DNA of 64,000 bases, from assembly GCF_006439055.1 (NCBI RefSeq), contig NZ_RCZC01000002.1, forward strand, positions 577,350 to 641,349, given 5' to 3'. Below the pieces are notes generated by a model. It was not told the DNA's origin, ran no database searches, and saw only the letters and a list, made by a program, of their open reading frames with translations. The position numbers and the translations under genes were made by a program. This document shows positions 29,400-37,836 of the stretch, piece after piece (position 1 is the first letter of the stretch; each line of letters begins with the position of its first letter). This DNA comes from Sphingomonas glacialis (GTDB taxonomy: Bacteria > Pseudomonadota > Alphaproteobacteria > Sphingomonadales > Sphingomonadaceae).

Positions 29400-30713
29400 G
29401 GCGAGCAGCGCGCGATCGAGCACCATCAGCAGCAAAGCCGACGCGCCGAACAGCGGGAGCAGCAGGCCGAGCAGCACGAGCACCGCGACAAGCGACCGTG
29501 GCGGCGCCCCGGCCCGGGGCGGCGCGCCGACTTGACCGCGGGGTCGCCGCTTCAGCCACATCGCGACCCCAAGCGCGCTGATCGCAACGAGCGATATCGC
29601 CGTCGCGACGCCGATCAGTTGGTTCGCGAGGCCAAAGAGCTGTCCCTCGTGCCAGGCGACCCCGGTGTTGACGATCCGGTCGATCACATGCTGGTCGGCA
29701 AAGCCCGATCGCCCGGTCTCGGCCCCGCTCACCGGATCATAGGTCACGCGCCGGTCGAGCCAGCGATTCTGCGCCTCGGATTTCACCGTCCAGACGTTCG
29801 CGGTCGGCGGCCCGAACTTCTGCACCGCATGGGGCGGCAGCACCAGCACGGGAAACGCCATCCGCTCCGCCACCGCCTTGGCGACGAACGCCGACAGCGG
29901 CAGACCTGGCGGCTCGGCCCGGACCACCATCGGCATGGCGTCCATCGCGCCATGATGCCCGGCATGACCGCCCTCGGCGCCGATCCTCCAATCCTGCCGC
30001 CCCTTGACCAGCCCGAGCTCGGTGCGCACCCATTTGAACCTCCCGCCCCACGCCCCCGCCCAGGGCAGGCCGCTTGCTAGCATCACCAGCACGAGCCCGG
30101 CCACCCAAAAGCCGGTGACGCGGTGCAGGTCCCTCAGCAGCGGACGCCCGCGCAAGCCAAGCCGCGGCCACACCGTCCCCGCCAGCCGGAACGGGCGTGG
30201 CCACCACAAATACAGGCCCGACACGAGCAGCACGATCGTCCAGCTCGCGGCGAGCTCGACCAGCCGATCGCCGAGCGTCCCAATCAGCAGCGAGCCGTGG
30301 ATCCGCGCGACCACCGCCTCGATCCGCGCCTCGGGGTCGAGGCTGCCGAGCACCCGCCCCTGCGGCGAGACATAGATTTCACGCGGCTTTGCGTCGCGAC
30401 CGAGCAGCTGGATCATCGCCGCATCGCCAATCTGGCGCGGGAGCCGATAATGGTTGAAGCGCATCGCCGGGTTGGCGGCCAGCGCCGCCGTCGCCTGCCG
30501 CTCGGGCGACACCGCACCCTGCGTGCCAAGACCGCTGAACGCGCGCTCCTCCCATTGCTCGATCTGCGGCTTGAACAAATAGATCGATCCCGTGACCGAC
30601 AGGATCAGGATGAAGGGCAGCACGAACAGCCCGGCATAGAAATGCCAGCGCCACACCCAGCGATAGCCACGCTGTGCGGAGTCCCCACGCCGCACCGTCT
30701 CGATCGCCGCCAT
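29379..30713 (-). CDS. PepSY-associated transmembrane protein of the metal operon
   Basis: A 444-residue inner-membrane protein of the PepSY_TM family. It has WHFYAGLFVLPFILILSVTGSIYLF at the N terminus, the HRVTGFWVAGLVLVML helix in the middle, and two C-terminal helices, with PepSY-like periplasmic segments between. A Met/His-rich loop, GGHAGHHGAMDAMPMV, near residue 255 is unusual and suggests metal, especially copper, binding. Relatives sit beside TonB receptors and help release or reduce metals (siderophore or copper) in the periplasm. Its ATG overlaps the receptor stop, so the two are coupled. Confidence 0.88.
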   Translation of the reverse strand: MAAIETVRRGDSAQRGYRWVWRWHFYAGLFVLPFILILSVTGSIYLFKPQIEQWEERAFSGLGTQGAVSPERQATAALAANPAMRFNHYRLPRQIGDAAMIQLLGRDAKPREIYVSPQGRVLGSLDPEARIEAVVARIHGSLLIGTLGDRLVELAASWTIVLLVSGLYLWWPRPFRLAGTVWPRLGLRGRPLLRDLHRVTGFWVAGLVLVMLASGLPWAGAWGGRFKWVRTELGLVKGRQDWRIGAEGGHAGHHGAMDAMPMVVRAEPPGLPLSAFVAKAVAERMAFPVLVLPPHAVQKFGPPTANVWTVKSEAQNRWLDRRVTYDPVSGAETGRSGFADQHVIDRIVNTGVAWHEGQLFGLANQLIGVATAISLVAISALGVAMWLKRRPRGQVGAPPRAGAPPRSLVAVLVLLGLLLPLFGASALLLMVLDRALLAIRSRRS

Positions 30714-33019
30714 CAGAAGGTCACCTTGACGTCGGCCGCGAAGCTGCGCCGCGGGAAGAGATGGAAGAGGAAGTATCGGTCGTTATTGACGTTATCGACG
30801 CCGATTCCGAATTCGATATGCTCGGCGACGCGGACCTGCGCACGCAGATCGACGACGAAATATTTGTAGAAGCCTTGATAGGTGTTGCCGACCACGTCGC
30901 TATTGTCGAGCGAGCCGTAATTGCGGCTGGCGTAGCGCGCGGCGGCGGTCAGCGCGACGCCATCGATGGGCCGCCACGTCGCCACCGCGGTCGCCTTCCA
31001 GCGTGGCACGCTCGGCAGCAGCTTGCCAACCGCGGCCGGAAGCACCGCATTCTTGCTGGTGATCGCGTCGGCATAGGTGACGCTGCCCGAGACGTCGATG
31101 CGCCGGACGATATTGGTCCGCGTCACAGAGACCTCGGCGCCGCGTGCGCGCGTCTCATCGACATTCTGGACGTAGGTGCCAACCTGGACCGGGGTCACCG
31201 CGAGCGGGCCGGTCTGCGAGATCAGCGCATCCTTGATCACCTCGTTGAACAGAGCCAGCCGCAGCGTTCCCCGGCTGTCCTGCCGTTCGAGCGCGAGTTC
31301 GAGCGAGCGCGCGCGTTCGGGCCGCAGGGTGGGATTGGGCACCGAAGCGACCGGCGTGGTGACGATCTGATAAAGCTCGCCGACGGTCGGAAAGCGCCAC
31401 GCCTGGCCGAACGACAGCCGTGCCGTCAGATGCGGGTCGATCGCATAGGCCAGCGCCGCCTTGGGCGAGACCTTGTCGCTGCGCAGCGTCGGCTGAACGA
31501 CCGGGCCGATCGCGGGTGACTGCGAGAAATTGACCCCGCCATAGGCGCGCCACCATTCGTAGCGGCCACCGAGGGTGAGCGTGAGCGGCGGCACGATCCT
31601 CCACGCATCCTGCGCCCATAGCGCATAGGTGCGCGTCTTGCCGCTGCCCTGCAGGTTCAACGTACCCTTCGGCCCGCTTACCCAGTCGGTCGTACTGTAG
31701 CGGTTGCTGTCGAGTTCGTACCAATCGGCGTGCGCACCAAAGCTGATCGTGTGCGTCGCCGCCGCATCGGAGCGCCACGCGCCCTTGGCGTCGAGCGTCT
31801 TCCATCCAGTCCCGGCGAGGTCCGTGATGTACCCCGCCCCGCCCGCCTGCCCGGCCGGCAGCGCCGTGTTCGAAACGCGCTGCTCGTCCTTGGCGACATC
31901 ATAGAGCGTGCCGATCACCTGCCAATCGAACCGGCTGCCGCTGCCGGTCAGCGAGAGGCTGTGCGACCATTGCCGTTGCTCGGTGCGATAGACGCTCCCG
32001 GCAAAGGCGCTGGCGGCCAGCGTGTAGACCTGCCCACTGTTGCTCGTCGTCCCCGCGTAGAACGGCAAGCCCGTCGCGGCGTTGGTGAGGTAACTCTCGA
32101 CGGTCGAATCGGTGGTGTTGCGGAACAGGCTGCCGACATAGGTCAGGCGCAGCGCCGCCGAGAGATCGAGCGCCGCCTTGAGCTTGACGCGATCCTGCAC
32201 CTGATGCTCGAAGGCCGTCGCGCCGACCACGCGGATCGCGCCGCCGGTGCGGCTGAGATCGTCATAGCCGCCGGTGGTCGGCGTGCTGGTCGCGCTGCGT
32301 GTCGCGGTCGCGCTGGCGAAGCCGATCGGCTGGCTGCGGCTGTCGACGTGATCGACGCTGGCGAAGAGCGCCAACGGCCCGAACCGATCGCCGAGCGTGC
32401 CGCCGAGCTGATAGGCCGGCAGCGTGCGGTGCGTGCCGTACAGGTCGAACTGCTGGACGGTCGTTCCCGCGACCAGCGTTCCCTCGAACCGATCGGGCAG
32501 CCGGGTCGTGATGTTGACGACGGCGCCGATCGCATTGCCGGGATAGGCGGCGGAGAACGGCCCGTAGAGCACATCGACGCGCGCGATCTCTTCGGTCGAG
32601 ACGAGGTTCCAGCGCGGACTGGCCGAGGTGTTGTTGTTGCCGATCAACGCCGAGAGGATCGCGCCATCGGCATAGATCAAGCTGCGCGCGCTGGCTCCGA
32701 GTCCCGAGGTGCGCGTCGCAAGCGGCGCCTGGCTGTCGCCGATATGGCGTTTGCGCACGACGAGGCTCGGCAGATATTTGAGCGTATCCTCGACATTGCG
32801 CGCGTTGATCGTCGTCGCGATCGTCGCGGCATCGATCGAGGCCCTGGATGCGGGCGCGTTCTCGATCGTCGCGGTGCGGCGTTGCGCGGTGACGAGAATG
32901 TCCTCCTGCTCCGCTTCGGGCGCGGGCGGCGGACGCTCTTCGGCGAAGGCCGGCGCGGTGGCGTATGCGAGGATCGAAATAAGCGAGGTGACGCCGAGCA
33001 GAGCTGTGCGGCCGTTCAT
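30713..33019 (-). CDS. TonB-dependent receptor of the DUF2946-PepSY operon
   Basis: A 768-residue outer-membrane receptor from ATG 33019 with AGGACA upstream. A signal peptide ends near AYATAPAFAEE. The plug domain begins with the TonB-box-like EDILVTAQRR, then contains IARVDVLYGPFSAAYPGNAIGAVVNITTR. The barrel ends in the expected aromatic residue (DVKVTF). Gene order (DUF2946 protein upstream, PepSY protein overlapping downstream) and Met/His-rich neighbours point to copper or another metal complex as ligand; this is inference. An in-frame extension upstream of 33019 lacks signal-peptide character and was not used. Confidence 0.9.
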   Translation of the reverse strand: MNGRTALLGVTSLISILAYATAPAFAEERPPPAPEAEQEDILVTAQRRTATIENAPASRASIDAATIATTINARNVEDTLKYLPSLVVRKRHIGDSQAPLATRTSGLGASARSLIYADGAILSALIGNNNTSASPRWNLVSTEEIARVDVLYGPFSAAYPGNAIGAVVNITTRLPDRFEGTLVAGTTVQQFDLYGTHRTLPAYQLGGTLGDRFGPLALFASVDHVDSRSQPIGFASATATRSATSTPTTGGYDDLSRTGGAIRVVGATAFEHQVQDRVKLKAALDLSAALRLTYVGSLFRNTTDSTVESYLTNAATGLPFYAGTTSNSGQVYTLAASAFAGSVYRTEQRQWSHSLSLTGSGSRFDWQVIGTLYDVAKDEQRVSNTALPAGQAGGAGYITDLAGTGWKTLDAKGAWRSDAAATHTISFGAHADWYELDSNRYSTTDWVSGPKGTLNLQGSGKTRTYALWAQDAWRIVPPLTLTLGGRYEWWRAYGGVNFSQSPAIGPVVQPTLRSDKVSPKAALAYAIDPHLTARLSFGQAWRFPTVGELYQIVTTPVASVPNPTLRPERARSLELALERQDSRGTLRLALFNEVIKDALISQTGPLAVTPVQVGTYVQNVDETRARGAEVSVTRTNIVRRIDVSGSVTYADAITSKNAVLPAAVGKLLPSVPRWKATAVATWRPIDGVALTAAARYASRNYGSLDNSDVVGNTYQGFYKYFVVDLRAQVRVAEHIEFGIGVDNVNNDRYFLFHLFPRRSFAADVKVTF

Positions 33020-33292
33020 GAAAATGTCCTGTTCGATGCGAAGAAGCGCAGCGGCCCGCACGGGTGCCCCCGGTGCGTCACGCTCGGCTTCGCGGTCCCG
33101 ATGGCCGATCGACGCGCAGCGACGCGCCTCGATCGACGGCAACTCGCCACAGTAGGAACGGTGTCGGAAAGTCGGGCGCTATTGGCACCGGCCGCCAGTC
33201 GCTACGACCAGACGCCCGAAGATGCCACGCTTGCTATTCCTTGCGCCCAGAACCCGGTTCCGTCCGCCATCGCTCACCCGTTGGGCGAGGAT
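33020..33292. other. Gap between the DUF2946 gene and the TonB receptor gene
   Basis: This 273-base non-coding stretch lies within the presumed operon. I find no clear gene, terminator or known riboswitch. A plus-strand GGAACGGTG...GACCAGACGCCC segment near 33153-33220 looks faintly like a cobalamin riboswitch core, but is on the strand opposite to the receptor and has no downstream gene. A separate promoter for the receptor may lie here. Confidence 0.4.
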
Positions 33293-33724
33293 TCAAGCCG
33301 ATGCGGGTGGTCCCCGCAACGGCGGCCGGAGCGCATGACGATAGGGGACCACGACACGGCACAGCGCCACCCGCCCCAGCGCGAGCACGAACAGCACCGC
33401 GATCGCGAGCAGCGCAGCATCGGCTCCGGCGAGATGCGGCGCCGTGAGACCCGCAAAGGTGCAGGGGCTCTCGACCTTGCCGCCTTGCTGGCCATGATGT
33501 TGGCCCGCCATGTCGGGCCCGACCATGCCGTGATCGACCATGCCGGGCATCGCCATTGGCGACGGCATCGGCTCCATCCCGGAACAGAGTTCGAGCACCA
33601 ACCCGTTGCCCGTAGCGACCGGCATGAAGCCCGTCGGAATCACGATCTTGGCGAACAGCACAAGCGCGAACAGCAGGGCGACAAGCCGCCGATGCGTTCG
33701 GAACAGGGTGCGAAGGGCGGCCAT
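33293..33724 (-). CDS. DUF2946 family membrane protein, Met/His-rich
   Basis: A 143-residue protein with an N-terminal helix RLVALLFALVLFAKIVIPTGFMPV, a Met/His-rich periplasmic loop from about residue 50 to 80 (MEPMPSPMAMPGMVDHG and QHHG), a cysteine in SPCTFAG, and a second helix ending in RPPLRGPPA. This layout is typical of DUF2946 proteins, which are often found with copper-related genes. It probably binds copper in the periplasm. It heads a leftward cluster with the TonB receptor and PepSY protein. Confidence 0.82.
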   Translation of the reverse strand: MAALRTLFRTHRRLVALLFALVLFAKIVIPTGFMPVATGNGLVLELCSGMEPMPSPMAMPGMVDHGMVGPDMAGQHHGQQGGKVESPCTFAGLTAPHLAGADAALLAIAVLFVLALGRVALCRVVVPYRHALRPPLRGPPASA

Positions 33725-33821
33725 CGCGCGAAGGACTAGAGGCGCCTCGCCGTCATGTCATCCCCGATGCGGGGTCAATCGCCACCATATCGACCCAAAC
33801 GCCTTAAGTGCCCGCAATCCC

Positions 33822-34145
33822 TCAGGGACGCTCGCAGGGAAACGCCGCCTTCAGCGCATCGCGAATGACGAAGGTCGGCGCGCTGCTCCAGCTTTTCTTG
33901 TGCGTGCGGAGATATTTGCGTGCGACCGTCACGACCTTGACGGTCGATGCGCTCGCCGCCGACGGGCAAATCTGGTGCGACAGCGACAGGGCGTCGAATG
34001 CGCCGAGAATGTATCCCGTGCAGAAGCTTGCGGTCGTGTCGGCGTCCTTGCCGCGGCAGGCATCGGCGATTTGCGCGGTCTCCAACGGGCTTACCACCAC
34101 GGGTGGCGCGGCAGTTGCGGCGATCGCCGCGGCAAGCAAGATCAT
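33822..34145 (-). CDS. Rap1a/Tai family protein
   Basis: A 107-residue secreted protein. A short hydrophobic N terminus (MILLAAAIAATAA) acts as a signal peptide. The mature part has the Rap1a/Tai pattern: DACRGK...ASFCTGYILGAFDALS, a cysteine in HQICPS, VVTVARKYLRTHKK, and a closing AAFPC. Four cysteines suit two disulfide bonds. Named members are immunity proteins against type VI effectors, but many homologues stand alone as here. No effector gene is adjacent, so an immunity role is unproven. Confidence 0.78.
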   Translation of the reverse strand: MILLAAAIAATAAPPVVVSPLETAQIADACRGKDADTTASFCTGYILGAFDALSLSHQICPSAASASTVKVVTVARKYLRTHKKSWSSAPTFVIRDALKAAFPCERP

Positions 34146-34177
34146 GGCACGTCCTTTATCCGGGGCCGACGAGAGTC

Positions 34178-35080
34178 TTAATCCTGAGCGGATGGCTGTG
34201 CAGACGGCGCTCCAGGCGCGAGATACGGCAACAGGCGCAGCCGCGGGAAGACGCTATCGAGCGGCTTGGTATCGGGCAAGATATAGACGACCCCGCCCGC
34301 CTTGAGGAAGCGCGAGCGGATCTGCTTGGTGTAGAAGCTCGTGCCGACATTGATGCAGCCAAAGCTGATGCGATTGTCGTCGGGCGTCGGCGACAGCAGC
34401 CGCTCGACGCGCCGTTCCTTCTTGTGCGTGGTGATCACCGCGTGGAGCGCGACCGAATTGGCATAATCGACCCACAGCACGCGCTGGTGCCCGAATGCGC
34501 GGCCGAACTTGGCGACGAAGCGCCCGGCGGGCGTCGTGCGTTCGGCCGGCCCGATCTCGGCCAGGTCCTTCGAGCCCACGCCCGGGGTCGAATCATCGCC
34601 GACGCCGATGCCGAGCAGCACCGGGGTTTCGCCAAGGAAGGTGCCGGCGGCATCGAACAGCGAGAGCGACGCCGCCTGCTTGTCGATGACGATATAGGGC
34701 AGCGTGCCATTGTCGTGCGACGAGGCGACCCAGGCGATCACGCGATTCGCCGCTTCGGACCGTACCGGCTCGGGAAGCGGTGGCGTGTCCTTCGCCTTGA
34801 CCTTGGCCGCCGCGCGGCGCGCGGCGGCGGTTTTGGCCCCAGTTTTAGGCGGGGCCTTGGCCGAAGCCTTGGCCGGGATTTTACCCCCGGCCTTTGCGGG
34901 CTTCCGGCTGGACGGCTTCGCTACCGTGGACGACGTCGTCGCCTTGTCGGACAGCGGGGCACGGCCGAGCGCTGCCGAGGGTCCGATCGCACCTGCGATC
35001 AGACCCAGCACCGCTGCGGCCATGCCCACACCATGACGCAGAGAGAACGGCCTAGTTGGCACTTCGACTTGGTTCAGCAA
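34178..35080 (-). CDS. L,D-transpeptidase (YkuD domain) with a variant active site
   Basis: A 300-residue envelope protein. A signal sequence lies near residues 15-38, followed by a Lys/Ala/Pro-rich linker (about 42-98) and a YkuD domain. The domain includes ERTTPAGRFVAKFG, VALHAVITTHKK, and the nucleophile motif NRISFGCINVG, where phenylalanine replaces the usual H or R before Gly-Cys. YkuD enzymes cross-link peptidoglycan or attach proteins to it. The basic linker could bind the cell wall. The start 35080 is a TTG or similar; internal starts cannot be excluded. Confidence 0.85.
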   Translation of the reverse strand: MLNQVEVPTRPFSLRHGVGMAAAVLGLIAGAIGPSAALGRAPLSDKATTSSTVAKPSSRKPAKAGGKIPAKASAKAPPKTGAKTAAARRAAAKVKAKDTPPLPEPVRSEAANRVIAWVASSHDNGTLPYIVIDKQAASLSLFDAAGTFLGETPVLLGIGVGDDSTPGVGSKDLAEIGPAERTTPAGRFVAKFGRAFGHQRVLWVDYANSVALHAVITTHKKERRVERLLSPTPDDNRISFGCINVGTSFYTKQIRSRFLKAGGVVYILPDTKPLDSVFPRLRLLPYLAPGAPSAQPSAQD

Positions 35081-35117
35081 TGCGTCCGGTCACTATGAGA
35101 GGAATGCGGTAGTACGA

Positions 35118-35429
35118 TCAGCCGCGCGGCCGGCGCTGCGCGCGCTGTGCCTGCTGCTGGAGTTGCTGGTCGAGCCCGTCGACGCGACCGCTGATCTGGT
35201 CGATCCGCTGCGCGTTCTGCTGTGCCTGGCCGGCAGCAGCCTGTGCCTGGGTGAGCGCCTGGCCCGACACGCCTTCGACCGTGCGGACGCGGCCGTCGAT
35301 GCCGTCGATGCGCGTGTTCACGGTGGCGATCTGGCGGTTGACATAACCCTTGGTCGCGCAACCGCTGACGCCGATCGATCCGGCCAGGATCATGGCTACT
35401 GTTGCGGTCTTCACAAGATTCGAATGCAT
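35118..35429 (-). CDS. Small Lpp-like coiled-coil lipoprotein
   Basis: A 103-residue lipoprotein from ATG 35429 with AAGGG upstream. Signal peptide TATVAMILAGSIGVSGC ends at lipobox V-S-G-C. The mature part is a long amphipathic helix with heptad-like repeats (VNRQIATVNTRIDGIDGRVRT), then a Gln/Ala-rich stretch and a basic end (RAQRRPRG). It resembles small outer-membrane lipoproteins of the Lpp/alanine-zipper type. Its position next to an L,D-transpeptidase, the enzyme class that links Lpp to peptidoglycan, is suggestive, but the C terminus lacks a terminal lysine. Confidence 0.78.
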   Translation of the reverse strand: MHSNLVKTATVAMILAGSIGVSGCATKGYVNRQIATVNTRIDGIDGRVRTVEGVSGQALTQAQAAAGQAQQNAQRIDQISGRVDGLDQQLQQQAQRAQRRPRG

Positions 35430-35680
35430 ATACTTACCCTTTTGAAATGGCGTGGCGCGGTTCACAAGCGCAGCCCCGCCCGGATTGGCAACCGCTATCC
35501 GGCAGGCCGTGGCGGTTCCACGGCAGGGAGAATGCGCGCTATGCCGCAGAAATCCGCCAAAATGCCTATTCTGAACGCTTGCTGAAAGGCGGCAGGAAAC
35601 ACGACAGGCAGCGTTTGGCGCGCTGGTGCGTTGAGCTGGAGTGTTCCCCAAGGTGCAGACCACCAAGTAAAGGCGTTCCT

Positions 35681-36757
35681 ATGCTACAGTCTCCGATCCG
35701 CTTCCGTCCCGACGTCGAGCAGCCGCAGCCCGATGAGCGAGCAACCATCACAGATCTCACCAAAACATTCGATACAATCCTCGAGCGGACCGCCGAGGAA
35801 TATGGCCATGCGGTGCGATCGGTCCACGCCAAGTCGCACGGACTGCTCGAAGGCGCGCTGACGATCGATTCGGACTTGCCCGCCGAGCTGGCCCAGGGCC
35901 TGTTCGCGCACGGGGGAAGCCACAAGGTGCAGATCCGCCTGTCGACCAATGCCGGCGACATCCTGCCTGACGTGATCGGCCTGCCGCGCGGCCTCGCGAT
36001 GAAGGTGTTCGATGTCGCGGGCGAACGGCTGCCCGGCTCCGAGGGCACCGCGCAGGATTTCGTGATGATCAACGGCCCCGTCTTCCAGGCGAAGACCGCC
36101 GATAAGTTCCTCGGCAACCTCAAGCTGCTCGCCAAGACCACTGATCGGCTCGAAGGGGCCAAGAAGGTCGTGTCGGCGGCGCTGCGCGGCGTGCGCCATG
36201 CCTTCGAAGCGGTCGGCGCCGAGCCCCCCGCCGCGGTCAACGCGCTCGGCGGCGCGCCCAATGTCGAGCCGCTCGGGGAAACCTATTACAGCGCGACCGC
36301 CTTCCGCTTCGGCGACTATATCGCCAAGTTCAGCATCGCACCCGTAGCGCCGGCGATGACCGCGATGACGGGCAAGGAAATCGCGATCGACGGTCGTGAG
36401 GACGCGATCCGCGAAGACGTCCGCACCGAGATGCGGACTCTCGACGCCGAATGGGAATTCCGCGTTCAGCTCTGCCGTGATCTCGAAGCGCAACCGGTCG
36501 AGGATGCGACCGTGCTGTGGGACGAGGCCACGAGCCCGTTCATCCGCGTCGGCACGATCCGCGCCACGGCACAGGACAGCTGGAGCGACGCGCATGTCCA
36601 GCAGATCAACGAAGAAACGCGCTTCAGCGTGTGGACCGGGATCACCGCGCATCAACCGCTTGGCAATATCAACCGCGTGCGGCGCGATACCTATCGCCAC
36701 TCGGCCGACTTCCGCGCGCGGGTGAACGGTTGCCCGTATCACGAGCCGACCAACTGA
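35681..36757 (+). CDS. Catalase-family (SrpA-like) heme peroxidase
   Basis: A 358-residue member of the catalase-related peroxidase group. ATG 35681 is chosen because the conserved region starts soon after; longer frames reach back through non-conserved sequence. The distal histidine lies in RSVHAKSHGLLEGALTI. The core reads LFAHGGSHKVQIRLSTNAGD and LPRGLAMKVFDVAGE. A proximal-side segment is NRVRRDTYRHSADFR. No signal peptide is seen. These enzymes use organic peroxides or H2O2 with little catalase activity. A 250-base gap precedes it and a strong terminator follows. Confidence 0.87.
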   Translation: MLQSPIRFRPDVEQPQPDERATITDLTKTFDTILERTAEEYGHAVRSVHAKSHGLLEGALTIDSDLPAELAQGLFAHGGSHKVQIRLSTNAGDILPDVIGLPRGLAMKVFDVAGERLPGSEGTAQDFVMINGPVFQAKTADKFLGNLKLLAKTTDRLEGAKKVVSAALRGVRHAFEAVGAEPPAAVNALGGAPNVEPLGETYYSATAFRFGDYIAKFSIAPVAPAMTAMTGKEIAIDGREDAIREDVRTEMRTLDAEWEFRVQLCRDLEAQPVEDATVLWDEATSPFIRVGTIRATAQDSWSDAHVQQINEETRFSVWTGITAHQPLGNINRVRRDTYRHSADFRARVNGCPYHEPTN

Positions 36758-36769
36758 TCCGACGATATC

Positions 36770-36798
36770 GGGAGAGGGTCGCTTAAGCGCCCTCTCCC
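36770..36798 (+). terminator. Terminator hairpin after the catalase-like gene
   Basis: GGGAGAGGG/CCCTCTCCC (9 bp), with an inner CGCT-TA-AGCG stem, starts 12 bases after the stop. No T-run follows. Confidence 0.7.
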
Positions 36799-36849
36799 AC
36801 CCCATCCGGCCTTGCCAGAAACCGTAGGCGCGGCTACCCGACGGCCTCG

Positions 36850-37836
36850 ATGCAACCCTCCGATCACCGCCCCGCCTCGCTCATCCCGGGCCGCGCCGTG
36901 TTTCCGCACCGGCACCTCACCGGCATCGAGGGATTGCAGCCGCACGAAATCGTATTCCTGCTCGACGAAGCCGATGGCTGGGTCGCCGCCAACCGGACGC
37001 GCGCGATCAGCGACAAGCGGTTGGGCGGCCTCACGCTGATCAACGCCTTCTTCGAGAATTCGACCCGCACGCTGCTGTCGTTCGAGATCGCGGGCAAGCG
37101 ACTCGGGGCGGATGTGATCAACATGCATGCGGCGCAAAGCTCGGTGAAGAAGGGCGAGACGCTGATCGACACCGCGATGACGCTCAACGCGATGCGCGCC
37201 GATGTCATCGTCATCCGCCATATGAGTTCGGGCGCGGTCCGGCTCATCGCTGGCAAGGTGGATTGCCCGGTGCTCAACGCGGGCGACGGGCAGCATGAAC
37301 ATCCGACACAGGCACTGCTCGACGCGCTGACGATCCGCCGCCGCCGCGGCACGATCGCCGGGCAGCGCGTCGTGATCTGCGGCGACATCCTGCACAGCCG
37401 CGTCGCACGTTCGAACATCCTCGCGCTGACCGCGCTCGCCGCCGAAGTGCGCGTCTGCGCGCCGGCGACCTTGATGCCAGAGGGGATCGAGCGGATGGGC
37501 GTGACGCCGTTCACCGATTTCGACACCGCGCTCGAAGGCGCCGATGTGGTGATGATGCTCCGCGTCCAGAACGAGCGGATGGCAGGCGGCTTCATTCCAT
37601 CGAACCGCGAATTCCATCTGCGCTACGGGCTGACGCTCAAACGGCTCGAACGCGCCGGGCCCGATGCGCTGGTGATGCATCCCGGGCCGATGAACCGCGG
37701 CGTCGAAATCGATTCCGCCGTCGCCGACCATGCGCGCTCGGCAATCACCGAACAGGTCGAGATGGGGGTCGCCGTCCGCATGGCCTGCCTCGATGTACTG
37801 ACGCGGCGCTCGCGCGGCGTGGCGGGCTGGGCATGA
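36850..37836 (+). CDS. pyrB: Aspartate carbamoyltransferase catalytic subunit
   Basis: A 328-residue ATCase for the second step of pyrimidine synthesis. The carbamoyl-phosphate motif [19 protein letters not shown] is at about residue 65, followed by [16 protein letters not shown] with catalytic His, [14 protein letters not shown] and [13 protein letters not shown]. The stop overlaps the next gene by 4 bases (ATGA). The partner is a dihydroorotase-like protein that has lost its metal site, as in Pseudomonas where ATCase needs such a pseudo-DHOase for assembly. Confidence 0.96.
   Translation: MQPSDHRPASLIPGRAVFPHRHLTGIEGLQPHEIVFLLDEADGWVAANRTRAISDKRLGGLTLINAFFENSTRTLLSFEIAGKRLGADVINMHAAQSSVKKGETLIDTAMTLNAMRADVIVIRHMSSGAVRLIAGKVDCPVLNAGDGQHEHPTQALLDALTIRRRRGTIAGQRVVICGDILHSRVARSNILALTALAAEVRVCAPATLMPEGIERMGVTPFTDFDTALEGADVVMMLRVQNERMAGGFIPSNREFHLRYGLTLKRLERAGPDALVMHPGPMNRGVEIDSAVADHARSAITEQVEMGVAVRMACLDVLTRRSRGVAGWA

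Noticed and set aside
33150..33225. Possible cobalamin riboswitch-like sequence
   Set aside because: The weak match is on the plus strand, while the receptor is on the minus strand, and conserved core boxes are incomplete.
33578..33604. GGAAC followed by CGTT, a possible second EcfG promoter
   Set aside because: The spacer is 18 bases and no plus-strand gene follows.
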